Assembly: GCA_964497475.1 (NCBI GenBank)
Contig: CAZCDM010000044.1
Span: forward strand, 1-13,898
Source of the DNA: CAZCDM01 sp964497475
GTDB lineage: Bacteria; Planctomycetota; Phycisphaerae; SM23-33
Length of the DNA stretch: 13,898 bases
Direction of reading: 5' to 3'
The position numbers and the translations under genes were made by a program. Positions 9,401-13,898 of the stretch are shown one piece after another. Every line of letters starts with the position of its first letter. Position 1 is the first letter of the stretch. The notes under the pieces are model-generated. The model had not been told where the DNA came from. It did no database searches and saw nothing but the letters and a program-made list of their open reading frames with translations.

Positions 9401-9815
9401 GCTGTCCGTTGACGATAGTCCCAGCCGCGTGCAACAGCAGCCGCCAGTCCTCGCCGTGAGCAGCAACGGCGGCATTGCGGAACCCGTCGATCTCATCGTG
9501 GCGGTTGAGGTTCCGGAGGCTGGTGATGGCGAGGCCGAACGTCTCAGCCAACGTCTTGTCCGCAAGTCGATCGCCGAGGACGATCGGCCGATAGAGGTCG
9601 TAGGCCTCCTTCCAGTTACCCTGATCGTAGAGCTTCCTGGCGCGGGTAAGAGCCTCCTGGGTATTGAGCGGCTCTGCTTCGACCGGCTGTGTGACCGGCT
9701 GGCTGGCGGGCGCGTCGCCCCCTGCGGGCTGGCCCGGCTGATCCGCACAGGCGAGAAACAATGCCCAGCCGAGGACACATACACTCATCGCCAGAATCCA
9801 CCGCGTCGCGTTCAT
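3447..9815 (-). CDS. Large alpha-2-macroglobulin family protein with intact thioester motif
   Basis: At 2122 residues this is a bacterial alpha-2-macroglobulin, an envelope protein thought to trap proteases or covalently tag targets. A hydrophobic N-terminal segment ends at Cys23 (ALFLAC), an imperfect lipobox, so it may be a lipoprotein. Residues ~50-400 look alpha-helical and TPR-like (KLYDQGNWKEAYDLY; RRQYPKAAEIWEKII). Macroglobulin beta-domains follow, marked by TDRPVYRPGQ (676-685), FYRAGDTVGAEF (~955) and TDKPTYKPGE (1160-1169). A low-complexity bait-like stretch spans about 1243-1330, followed by the A2M domain (MPENLTTWTTRAWAMGDG). The thioester site GCTEQ has Cys1555 and Gln1558 intact, followed by the helical thioester-domain repeats (SDGGWGWFSG) and a C-terminal beta-domain from ~1950. 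A 50-residue Trp-rich insert lies at 832-881. It is longer than the E. coli homologue (about 1650). ATG 9815 has AAGGAG 7 bp upstream. The start lies 68 bp after the VWA gene, probably in one transcript. Confidence 0.95.
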   Translation of the reverse strand: MNATRWILAMSVCVLGWALFLACADQPGQPAGGDAPASQPVTQPVEAEPLNTQEALTRARKLYDQGNWKEAYDLYRPIVLGDRLADKTLAETFGLAITSLRNLNRHDEIDGFRNAAVAAHGEDWRLLLHAAGTIVNGQHHGYIVAGKFHRGQHRGGGKYVSSFVRDRAQALAWMVRAMDHLPLDEDKLKRDISDFYSTFAGLLMHGRSGNMAWRLQYLTDLTELPDYDTTGYGRHGGSRGAPVGPDGKPIFYTVPESWAAAENDGQRWRWALAKMVEYNPNWRDHAKAALANFLHQQFGVQTIAQYRVQLDQLAEQGDQAETGTWALHTLKENETIARLASGVKRITLPEEFNFIRLYRETNNSYQLASIFENRRQYPKAAEIWEKIIRQSGREDVIAHLDEQDWMWRPKPRRSFPAWDRLAQIRGNMGQFEPVFTQPAGRGAEVAYTFRNASSVTFTAHEIDIDKLIDDVKAYYRSKPDRIDRSRASVEHVGYRLVAENQTKYLKAKAAEWTLLLEPRPDHWDRRINVTTPLQTGGAYLLTAKLPKGNTSSVVLWLADMALVNKPLDNRQWYFVADAVTGEPINNATVEIFGYHRDRVHRKILPDTWRWTYREFDEPTDSDGQVIVGQDKAPNHSNWLTVARTDAGGLAYLGFRGIWYQQRHDRQYHAQRLFGMTDRPVYRPGQSVKFHFWANVSQYDRTGPSPLADKPVVVRVSNPRGETVYEKSFVLDQYGGAGADLALPDEAALGMYQIAVWHGTTWGTGGSYLGNFSCRVEEYKKPEYEVSIDAPAEPVALGETITATIRAEYYFGGPVTEATVHYKVTRHEHNATWYPPGPWDWLFGPGYWWFAYDYKWYPGWHRWGCGRPVYRWMPWWRPTPPPELVAEDTVNIDADGTVKVRIDTALAKALFGDRDHRYEITAELRDASRRTIVGKRQVLVARRPFKVYAWTGRGFYRAGDTVGAEFAARRLDGKGVTGQGKLRLLKIDYKDGKPVETEVESWTLPTDQAGRASKQLVAAEAGQYRLSYTLTDDAGHDIQGGYLFTVWGRNEAADSYRFNAVELMPDKKHYAPGETVDMRINTDQRDATVILFTRPTNGVYLPPKTIRLQGRSVTEAIAVTQKDMPNFFVEALTVSGGKAHTTVRQIVVPPARRILDMSVETDKPTYKPGEKATLRVKLTDEQGKPFVGAVVLTMYDKAVEYISGGSNVPDIRKFFWDWKRSHRPNTTTSLARGSGNLITPEGIAMQSIGVFGASVADEGFGQTELDRGSSILRRQMPKPVEHSAPMAEMKSRVVREDAVSEAGSAESAKGGAPTGDGSDSMAATTVRTKFADTALWAGHVVTDDDGTATIELAMPENLTTWTTRAWAMGDGTRVGQATAEAITTKDLLVRIAAPRFLVQGDEVTLSAIVMNRLKTDKTARAELQLGGELLELIGSDEPGMFDSLSGEVKVPAGGEARVNWRVRAKAEGEAKITVKALTDEESDAMQIPLPVLVHGMLKTESFSGVIRPDPQESSFTLTVPEQRRPAESRLEIRYSPTLAMSMIDALPYLVEYPYGCTEQTLNRFVPTVIAQKTLLDMNVDLAAIGQKITNLNAQEIGDDVKRAADWKRLLATKRWNGEDWVDRNPVYSKAELEQMVKVGVARLTSMQCSDGGWGWFSGSNERSYPHTTAVVVHGLLQAKVNDVKIDSGVISRGVKWLERYQAEQVEKLTRWQQGERGPGTKQYADNLDALVAFVISEAGGKTEAMRTYLYRDRLKLSLYGMCLAGLTFDNADAAEQRDMIIRNVGQYLVTDEENQSAYLHLPKGRYGWYRWYWYGSEIETMAFYLKLLCRTEPKGKAAAGLVKYLLNNRRHATYWNSTRDTAYVIEAFADYIRATGEAEPDMTIEILIDGQVARRVKITKENLFAFDNAVVLTGKDVTTGEHTVTVRRQGAGPVYFNAYLTNFTLEDPIAKAGLEIKVRRTYYKLVPVDKAVHVEGSHGQAVTQRVEKYRRVEIPDPFSDESATPPVASGDLIEVELILESKNDYEYIVIEDPKAAGCEPTEVRSGYTGNEMGAYVEFRDERVVLFVRRLARGTHSVSYRLFAETPGRFSALPSKARAMYAPELRGNSNEQKLTITEAKSLSN

Positions 9816-9883
9816 AACCAGCTCCTTGGTTCGGGTATTTCAGAATGATATGACTCGGGCCAGCGTAGCACGAGAGTTTTTCC

Positions 9884-11071
9884 TTACTTGCTCGGGGCGT
9901 TGTCCTCATCCGGGAAGGTCATTCCCTTGTCGGCCGCCTGGGCGCGGATGGCCTTGCGGAGGTTGGCATCGAAGCTGGCTGACTCGTCCAGCCCCTGCCG
10001 CTCGATCTCCTTCTTGCGGAAGGCGTCCCGCTTGGCCTGGAGGTCCTGAATCTGCTTCTGGATGGCGGCTCGCTTTTCGGCAAGGGCCTTGACGTGCTGC
10101 TCGCGCTGCTCGGGGGTCATGTTGCGCATGGACTCGGGAAGGTCTTCGGGTTTTGCCTCGGCGAGATCGACCTTGCCTTCCTCGACGCCGTCGACGAGAT
10201 CCCACTCGGCATTGCGGTAGAGCTTGGACTGGCCTTTGGCGGCCACGCGCTGGGCTGCGACGGCCGGGCTCGCCTCGGAGGCTTTGGCATCCATCCTGGA
10301 CTGGAGCTCTTTGCGTTGGGCACCGGCCTGGCCGTAGCCGACATAGGTGGCGTTGAGCTGTACGTTCAGCTCGATCAGCTGCGGGTCGTATGGCGTGGGG
10401 ATGGTCACCGTGCCGCGGTCCTGATCGATGGCGGCGTAGCGGCCCTGGCCCCAGCGGGCGGCGTCGGCCCAGCCGGTGGATCGGCCGGCCTGTTCGTGGC
10501 CGCAGAAAATCGTGTTGATGAGGATGCCCTTTTCGCTGGTCAGCAGGCAGGTGGTCTTGAGTTGCAGGTCGGGGTCCTGCGTGGCCGGCTCGTTGCCCGC
10601 CACCACGATCATCCGCAAAGCGTCGGGCCGAGTCGACCATTTCAGCTCATTGCTCGCCGCAGCCACGACGCGGGCGACATACTCCTGCCCGCCGGAGGTA
10701 TTGAGTTCCATGAGCTGGGCGTAGATGGCGTCAAGGTCGTCGCTTAGCGGGATCAGCTGCTTGACGTAGCCCGTGCCCTTGCCCAGCGACGGCGTACCGT
10801 ACTGGTAGAGCGCGACGCGCAGCCGGGGCTGGGGGCGAACCTGGGCGAGTTCGTTGACGATGGCCCAGAGCTTTTGACGGGCCGCGTGAATCAGGCCGTC
10901 CATCGAGTTGGACGTGTCGAGGCAGATGGCCAGGTCGACGTCGCGGGTGGGGATCATGTCCGAGGCGGAGACTTTCTCCGCCCGGGCCGGGGCCGACCAG
11001 GCCAGGGCGATCAGAGCGGCCGCGACAGCCAGTACCACAGCGAGGGACACAACATTCGGGTGACGTTTCAT
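9884..11071 (-). CDS. Secreted von Willebrand factor A (VWA) domain protein
   Basis: This 395-residue protein starts with a clear signal peptide: basic MKRH, a hydrophobic core, and probable cleavage after Ala31 in APARA. The VWA domain follows, with the metal-binding MIDAS motif DTSNSM (Asp52, Ser54, Ser56) and the second-loop Thr125 in NTSGGQE. The third-loop aspartate usually seen as T-D-G reads AGNEP at 158-162, so metal binding may be altered. After the domain (to about residue 230) the protein becomes helical and charged. Residues ~310-370 (from TPEQREQHVKALAEKR on) are strongly predicted by pattern to form a coiled coil. VWA domains mediate protein contacts. Here the likely partner is the macroglobulin encoded 68 bp downstream, an inference from adjacency and shared export. 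ATG 11071 has AAGGAG 7 bp upstream. The precise function is unknown. Confidence 0.88.
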   Translation of the reverse strand: MKRHPNVVSLAVVLAVAAALIALAWSAPARAEKVSASDMIPTRDVDLAICLDTSNSMDGLIHAARQKLWAIVNELAQVRPQPRLRVALYQYGTPSLGKGTGYVKQLIPLSDDLDAIYAQLMELNTSGGQEYVARVVAAASNELKWSTRPDALRMIVVAGNEPATQDPDLQLKTTCLLTSEKGILINTIFCGHEQAGRSTGWADAARWGQGRYAAIDQDRGTVTIPTPYDPQLIELNVQLNATYVGYGQAGAQRKELQSRMDAKASEASPAVAAQRVAAKGQSKLYRNAEWDLVDGVEEGKVDLAEAKPEDLPESMRNMTPEQREQHVKALAEKRAAIQKQIQDLQAKRDAFRKKEIERQGLDESASFDANLRKAIRAQAADKGMTFPDEDNAPSK

Positions 11072-11171
11072 GGGACTCTCCTTGCGTGTTAGGGTTCGTG
11101 TAACACTGCGTTGGATGCACGAGCCGCAAGGCGGTTCCCGAAATTTTTGTCAGCGCCGCCGGCGTGGAGGA

Positions 11172-12065
11172 TCAATCGGGCGAGTTCGACTCGGTAAGAA
11201 TCTCCAGGAACATTTTCTCGGCCGGGCTGGGCTGGCGCCCTTTGCGACGCAGAATACCCACCGGCCGGGTCCAGTCCTGGTCGCCGTCGATGGCAGCGAC
11301 GGTCAGATCGCCGCGGGCGACCTCTTCTTCGACATTCTTCCGCGGCAGGATACTCACGGCGTCGCGGACCATCAGGGCCCGCTTGAGCAGCTCGATATTG
11401 TCGAACTCCATGACGACATTGACGTTGACCTTGGCGGCCTTGAGGAGCTTGTCGATCAGCCGGCGGGTGGGGATATTGCCCTCGAAGCCGATCACGTCCA
11501 CCCCGTCGAGGTCGGCCGGCGTGATCGAATCGCGATCGGCCAGGCGATGTTCCGGCGTGCAGACGGCCACGAGTTCGTCGCTGGCCAGGGGGATATTCTC
11601 CAGCGAGCGATTGTTCTCCGGACAGGCGACCACGCCCAGGTCCATGTCGCCGTTGATGATCGCCGCGGAGATGTGATTCCAACTGGTGTAGACAACGTGG
11701 AGGTTCACCTCCGGATGCTTCTGGAAAAAGCTGCGGACGAACGGGTCGAGCAGGTAAAAGCCAACCGAGTAAATCGTACCCACCCGCAGCACGCCCCGGA
11801 TGGAATCCGACGCACTCTTGACCTCGCCGAGAAGAGTCTCGAATCGGCGGATGATCTCATGCGAGCCGCGATAGAACGCCTTGCCCGCCTCGGTCGGCTC
11901 GACCACGCCACCGCCACGGGAAATCAGTTGGACCGACAGGTCGCGTTCGAGCTTGGCAAGCTGCTGGGAAACGGCCGACTGGGAAATAAAATTCGACTCG
12001 GCCGCTCGGGAAAAACTGCCCGTGTCAACCAGGTCGCAAAACGTCTTCATTACACTGATGTTCAT
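11172..12065 (-). CDS. LysR-type transcriptional regulator (CysB/CbbR-like)
   Basis: This 297-residue protein has the standard LysR architecture and length. A winged helix-turn-helix covers residues ~1-60 (TGSFSRAAESNFISQSAVSQ, with the usual A-A-x-x-x-x-x-S-Q-S-A-V-S-Q pattern), then a linker helix, then a two-lobed effector domain from ~92 (GVLRVGTIYSVGFYLLDPF; NGDMDLGVVACP). Members bind T-N11-A palindromes as tetramers and usually control their own gene and a neighbour in response to a small molecule. The start ATG 12065 has CAGGA about 9 bp upstream and begins MNISVMKTFCDLVDTGSF, as LysR proteins do. The VWA gene starts 100 bp downstream on the same strand, so read-through is possible. 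No classical divergent target gene is adjacent: the gene immediately upstream is a tRNA. The effector and regulon cannot be told from sequence. Confidence 0.95.
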   Translation of the reverse strand: MNISVMKTFCDLVDTGSFSRAAESNFISQSAVSQQLAKLERDLSVQLISRGGGVVEPTEAGKAFYRGSHEIIRRFETLLGEVKSASDSIRGVLRVGTIYSVGFYLLDPFVRSFFQKHPEVNLHVVYTSWNHISAAIINGDMDLGVVACPENNRSLENIPLASDELVAVCTPEHRLADRDSITPADLDGVDVIGFEGNIPTRRLIDKLLKAAKVNVNVVMEFDNIELLKRALMVRDAVSILPRKNVEEEVARGDLTVAAIDGDQDWTRPVGILRRKGRQPSPAEKMFLEILTESNSPD

Positions 12066-12122
12066 GAAATGGGTCCTGAAATAATAGGTGGTTCGAGAAG
12101 ACTGGTAATACTAGAGCGAGGC

Positions 12123-12152
12123 ATTTTAGATAGGCTTATGGCCAGGCGTCAA
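12123..12152 (-). promoter_or_regulatory. Sigma70-type promoter of the LysR regulator gene
   Basis: On the minus strand TTGACG (12152-12147) and TAAAAT (12128-12123) are 18 bp apart. Each matches five of six consensus bases. The -10 lies about 57 bp before the start codon. The stretch is AT-rich compared with the rest of the window. Confidence 0.6.
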
Positions 12153-12164
12153 GCAAATTGTCGG

Positions 12165-12177
12165 TTAACATTGTTAA
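12165..12177. promoter_or_regulatory. 13-bp palindrome, candidate LysR operator (T-N11-A)
   Basis: TTAACA and TGTTAA pair perfectly around a central T, giving the T-N11-A form known for LysR-type binding sites. It ends 12 bp upstream of the -35 box of the regulator gene, the usual place for a recognition site in autoregulated members. It is one of the few AT-rich palindromes in a GC-rich window. Confidence 0.5.
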
Positions 12178-12200
12178 TATTCGGCATTTGCGCGTACTTC

Positions 12201-12220
12201 CACCGCAAGCTCTTGTGGTG
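12201..12220. other. Hairpin-forming inverted repeat between tRNA-Leu and the LysR gene
   Basis: CACCGCAAG and CTTGTGGTG form a 9-bp stem with almost no loop. In plus-strand RNA the one imperfect pair is a G-U wobble; in minus-strand RNA it is an A-C mismatch. It begins 14 bp beyond the 3' end of the tRNA. No T-run follows on either strand, so it is not a standard terminator. It may limit read-through or mark the tRNA 3' processing region. Confidence 0.4.
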
Positions 12221-12234
12221 AAAGTAGCAGAGAC

Positions 12235-12318
12235 TGCGGCCGAGAGGAGTCGAACCTCCACTCCCCGAAGGGAACAGGCACCTGAAGCCTGCGCGTCTGC
12301 CAATTCCGCCACGGCCGC
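12235..12318 (-). tRNA. tRNA-Leu, anticodon CAG
   Basis: The minus strand folds as a class II tRNA of 84 nt. The 7-bp acceptor stem is GCGGCCG with CGGCCGC, and the discriminator base is A, the leucine identity base. The D-arm region reads TGGCGGAATTGGCAGACGCG. The anticodon stem CAGGC/GCCTG encloses loop TTCAGGT, so the anticodon is CAG and it reads CUG, a favoured Leu codon in this GC-rich DNA. The long variable arm is a TTCCC-TTCG-GGGA hairpin. The T-arm carries GGTTCGACTCC. The 3' CCA is not encoded (AGTC follows), so it must be added by a nucleotidyltransferase. Confidence 0.97.
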
Positions 12319-12357
12319 AGTTGGCATGGGCCTGTCAGGGCCCGGCGTGAATTAGGT

Positions 12358-12385
12358 ACTCTATCAATCCTCGGCCGAATGTCAA
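12358..12385 (-). promoter_or_regulatory. Promoter of tRNA-Leu
   Basis: On the minus strand a perfect TTGACA (12385-12380) is followed after 16 bp by TAGAGT (12363-12358, four of six consensus bases). The tRNA 5' end lies about 40 bp downstream, leaving a short GC-rich leader for RNase P to remove. Confidence 0.6.
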
Positions 12386-12462
12386 TGAGTTTTCTCCGCG
12401 GATGCAGCGAGATTCTCAACCCGCCCGCCCACTGCCATTGCACCGGCGGAGGATTTTCTTTC

Positions 12463-12492
12463 TTGTGATTTCGCCCTCGATGTGCCTATGAT
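12463..12492 (+). promoter_or_regulatory. Possible promoter of the dihydroorotate dehydrogenase-like gene
   Basis: TTGTGA (12463-12468) and TATGAT (12487-12492) are 18 bp apart. The -10 matches five of six consensus bases and the -35 four of six. It would give a leader of about 50 nt containing a small AGCCC/GGGCT hairpin (12500-12512) and two copies of TGATTCCAC (12489 and 12522). Confidence 0.42.
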
Positions 12493-12552
12493 TCCACAAA
12501 GCCCTCCGGGCTGTTGACCTTTGATTCCACGATGCAGAAAGGATCCGTGACC

Positions 12553-13560
12553 ATGGATTTGTCTACAGAGTATATGGGGCTGTCGTTGAAGAGTCCGTTG
12601 GTGGCCTCGGCCGGTCCGATGAGCCAGTCCGTCGAAAAGATCCAGCAAATGGCCGAAGCGGGCGTCGGGGCGGTGGTGCTCTGGTCGCTCTTCGAAGAGC
12701 AGATCGAACACGAAAAGGCCGAGCTCGACTACTACCTCGAACAGGGCACGGAACGCTTCGCCGAGTCGCTGAGCTTCTTCCCCGAGCCGGACAGCTACAA
12801 ATTCGGAGCCGACCAGTACGTCGACTATCTCCGCAAGGCCAAGGAGGCCGTCGACATCCCCGTCATCGCCTCGCTCAACGGCATCAGTGCCGGCGGCTGG
12901 ATCGACTACGCCGCCAAACTCGCCGACGCCGGAGCCGATGCCATCGAACTGAACGTCTACCTAATCCCCACGCGGGAAGACCTCACCAGCGAGCGGATCG
13001 AGGGCGTATACCTGGCGATTCTCGAAGCGGTTAAGGAAAGCGTGGACATCCCCGTGGCGATGAAGCTCTCGCCCTACTTCAGCTCGCTGGCCAACATGGC
13101 CCGCCGTCTCGACGACGCCGGTGCCGACGCCCTGGTGCTGTTCAACCGTTTCTACCAACCGGACATCTACCCCGACGAGCTGGAAGTCAAGCCGCGTCTG
13201 AAACTCAGCACGTCGGAGGAAAACCGCCTCCCGCTGCGATGGATCGCCATCCTGCGCGACCGCATCGAGGCTTCCCTGGCCGCTACGACCGGCATCCACA
13301 CCGCCGAGGACGTTGCCAAGATGATCCTCGCCGGCGCGGATGTGACGATGATGACCTCCGCCCTGCTTCGCAACGGGCTGGATCACCCCAAGGCCGTCCT
13401 GCAAGGCCTTACCGAGTACGCCTCGGTCAAGGGCTACGAGTCGGTCGATCAGATGCGTGGCGTGCTCAGCCAGGCCAAGTGCGCCGAGCCGGCCGCCTTC
13501 GAACGCGCCAACTACATGAAAACCATCCAGCCGCCCAGCACCACCTCCGTGCTGGAATAG
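12553..13560 (+). CDS. Dihydroorotate dehydrogenase-like flavoprotein
   Basis: This 335-residue protein matches the dihydroorotate dehydrogenase-like group of FMN-binding TIM barrels. Recognisable are the start LSTEYMGLSLKSPLVASAGP, VVLWSLFEEQIEHE, VIASLNGISAGGW, IELNVYLIPT, VAMKLSPYF and the C-terminal phosphate-binding strands GIHTAEDVAKMILAGADVTM. True class 1 enzymes (pyrD) carry a cysteine or serine base in an N-L-S-C-P-N-type loop and an N-T-x-N-T orotate motif. Here the equivalent places read NVYLIPT and LFNRFYQPDI, so pyrimidine synthesis is unlikely and the substrate is unknown. ATG 12553 is chosen because AAAGGA (12538-12543) sits 9 bp upstream. An in-frame ATG at 12532 would place that site inside the gene. 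The gene stands alone: a divergent tRNA lies to its left and a strong terminator follows it, so it is probably monocistronic. Confidence 0.88.
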   Translation: MDLSTEYMGLSLKSPLVASAGPMSQSVEKIQQMAEAGVGAVVLWSLFEEQIEHEKAELDYYLEQGTERFAESLSFFPEPDSYKFGADQYVDYLRKAKEAVDIPVIASLNGISAGGWIDYAAKLADAGADAIELNVYLIPTREDLTSERIEGVYLAILEAVKESVDIPVAMKLSPYFSSLANMARRLDDAGADALVLFNRFYQPDIYPDELEVKPRLKLSTSEENRLPLRWIAILRDRIEASLAATTGIHTAEDVAKMILAGADVTMMTSALLRNGLDHPKAVLQGLTEYASVKGYESVDQMRGVLSQAKCAEPAAFERANYMKTIQPPSTTSVLE

Positions 13561-13574
13561 TTGCATGAACTCCT

Positions 13575-13607
13575 GGCCCCGTCATTGCACATGGCGGGGC
13601 CTTTTTT
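13575..13607 (+). terminator. Strong intrinsic terminator after the dihydroorotate dehydrogenase-like gene
   Basis: GGCCCCG (13575-13581) pairs with CGGGGCC (13595-13601). The stem extends inwards by a G-U wobble and CAT/ATG to 11 bp around a five-base loop. TTTTTT (13602-13607) follows at once. It starts 14 bp after the stop codon. Confidence 0.93.
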
Positions 13608-13688
13608 ATGGTAGCGGGGAACCATTGCAGTGCGGGAGCGTCAGATAGTCCGCAGACGTTCATTTCTCCGTTTGGGAAAGGGCCTGTC

Positions 13689-13898
13689 ATGAAATCAAGA
13701 GTTCCGCAGAAGTCCAACCAGTCCATGGTGATCGCGCTGATTTTCCTCGTGTTGCTGTCGTTCCTGCTGGGCATTGGAATGATGATCAACGTCAATGAGA
13801 AAAACCGCGTAGCCGCTCTGCTGGATGAACGCACCGCCGAAATAGGGCTCTGTTCTACTTTTGGAACATGGGCACTTGTAGTTCTGGCGGCAAGGCTG
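13689..13898 (+). CDS. Small single-pass membrane protein, 5' part only (possibly interrupted)
   Basis: An ATG at 13689, preceded by GGGAAAGGG about 6 bp upstream, opens a frame of 70 codons with no stop before the right edge. The protein has a short basic, polar N-terminus (KSRVPQKSNQ), one hydrophobic segment at about residues 13-34 (VIALIFLVLLSFLLGIG) and then a charged heptad-like stretch (VNEKNRVAALLDERTAEI) that looks like the start of a coiled coil. This suggests an inner-membrane anchor with a periplasmic or cytoplasmic coiled coil; the family is not recognised. After residue 52 the pattern changes: codons end in A or T, a cysteine and hydrophobic residues appear, and heptads stop. 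The coding sequence may be broken there by inserted DNA (junction near 13845). It follows the terminator of the previous gene, so it needs its own promoter, which I could not identify. Confidence 0.6.
   Translation, partial: MKSRVPQKSNQSMVIALIFLVLLSFLLGIGMMINVNEKNRVAALLDERTAEIGLCSTFGTWALVVLAARL

Noticed and set aside
3261..9848. A 2195-codon open frame on the plus strand opposite the macroglobulin gene
   Set aside because: It shares codon boundaries with the real gene, has no recognisable domain, a composition typical of antisense GC-rich translation (Arg, His, Gly, Val, Leu), and no ribosome site. It is open only because the sense gene lacks TTA, CTA and TCA codons.
10094..10747. 217-codon plus-strand open frame opposite the VWA gene
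   Set aside because: Antisense to a gene with a signal peptide, MIDAS motif and strong ribosome site; no independent coding evidence.
11072..11171. Promoter for the VWA/macroglobulin genes between the LysR and VWA genes
   Set aside because: I found only poor hexamers with wrong spacing. A GTGTAACAC palindrome (11098-11106) is present but too short to call, so the promoter stays unassigned.
12136..12443. Overlapping open frames across the tRNA-Leu gene
   Set aside because: They read through a perfectly folding tRNA and its promoter; translations such as ELADAQASGACS are typical false calls over tRNA genes.
12514..12519. TTGACC as a -35 box for the dihydroorotate dehydrogenase-like gene
   Set aside because: No -10-like hexamer lies 16-18 bp downstream, and the start would fall inside or past the ribosome site.
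12514..12552. TTG start at 12514 or ATG at 12532 for the dihydroorotate dehydrogenase-like gene
   Set aside because: The good ribosome site AAAGGA at 12538-12543 fits only ATG 12553, and homologous proteins begin close to MDLSTEYMG.
13466..13834. 122-codon minus-strand open frame over the terminator and the start of the membrane-protein gene
   Set aside because: It crosses a strong terminator and the 3' end of a well-supported gene, and has no ribosome site or recognisable domain.

Overview
The window comes from a bacterial chromosome with high G+C content. Coding density is high, codons mostly end in G or C, and a tRNA-Leu gene has no encoded CCA end. The very large thioester alpha-2-macroglobulin with TPR-like N-terminal repeats, the secreted von Willebrand A (VWA) protein beside it and the acidic-tailed ScpB would fit an uncultured planctomycete of the Phycisphaerae type. 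That placement is inferred from gene style, not from a marker gene.

Layout. Positions 1-512 hold the 3' end of a Pro/Thr/Glu-rich protein whose visible start is a 63-bp tandem repeat. A fumarylacetoacetate hydrolase-family enzyme (532-1488) and the segregation/condensation protein ScpB (1520-2356) follow on the plus strand. They converge on a minus-strand block, read right to left: LysR-type regulator (12065-11172), secreted VWA protein (11071-9884), 2122-residue alpha-2-macroglobulin (9815-3447) and PfkB-family kinase (3349-2444). Further right are tRNA-Leu(CAG) on the minus strand (12318-12235), a dihydroorotate dehydrogenase-like flavoprotein on the plus strand (12553-13560) with a strong intrinsic terminator, and a truncated gene for a small single-pass membrane protein that runs off the right edge. 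There is no gene-free stretch longer than 300 bases.

How the genes may work together. The VWA and macroglobulin genes are 68 bp apart, both have strong Shine-Dalgarno sites, and both products carry export signals. They are the best candidate for a functional unit: an envelope protease-trapping or target-tagging macroglobulin with a VWA partner. The LysR gene lies 100 bp upstream on the same strand. Its own promoter region has a readable -35/-10 pair and a 13-bp palindrome of the T-N11-A form expected for autoregulation. ScpB, tRNA-Leu and the kinase look like housekeeping genes with no obvious link to that unit.

The most interesting points are the macroglobulin with an intact GCTEQ thioester and a 50-residue Trp-rich insert, its VWA neighbour, the LysR operator candidate, the dihydroorotate dehydrogenase-like protein without the usual active-site cysteine motif, and a possible insertion junction at the extreme right edge.
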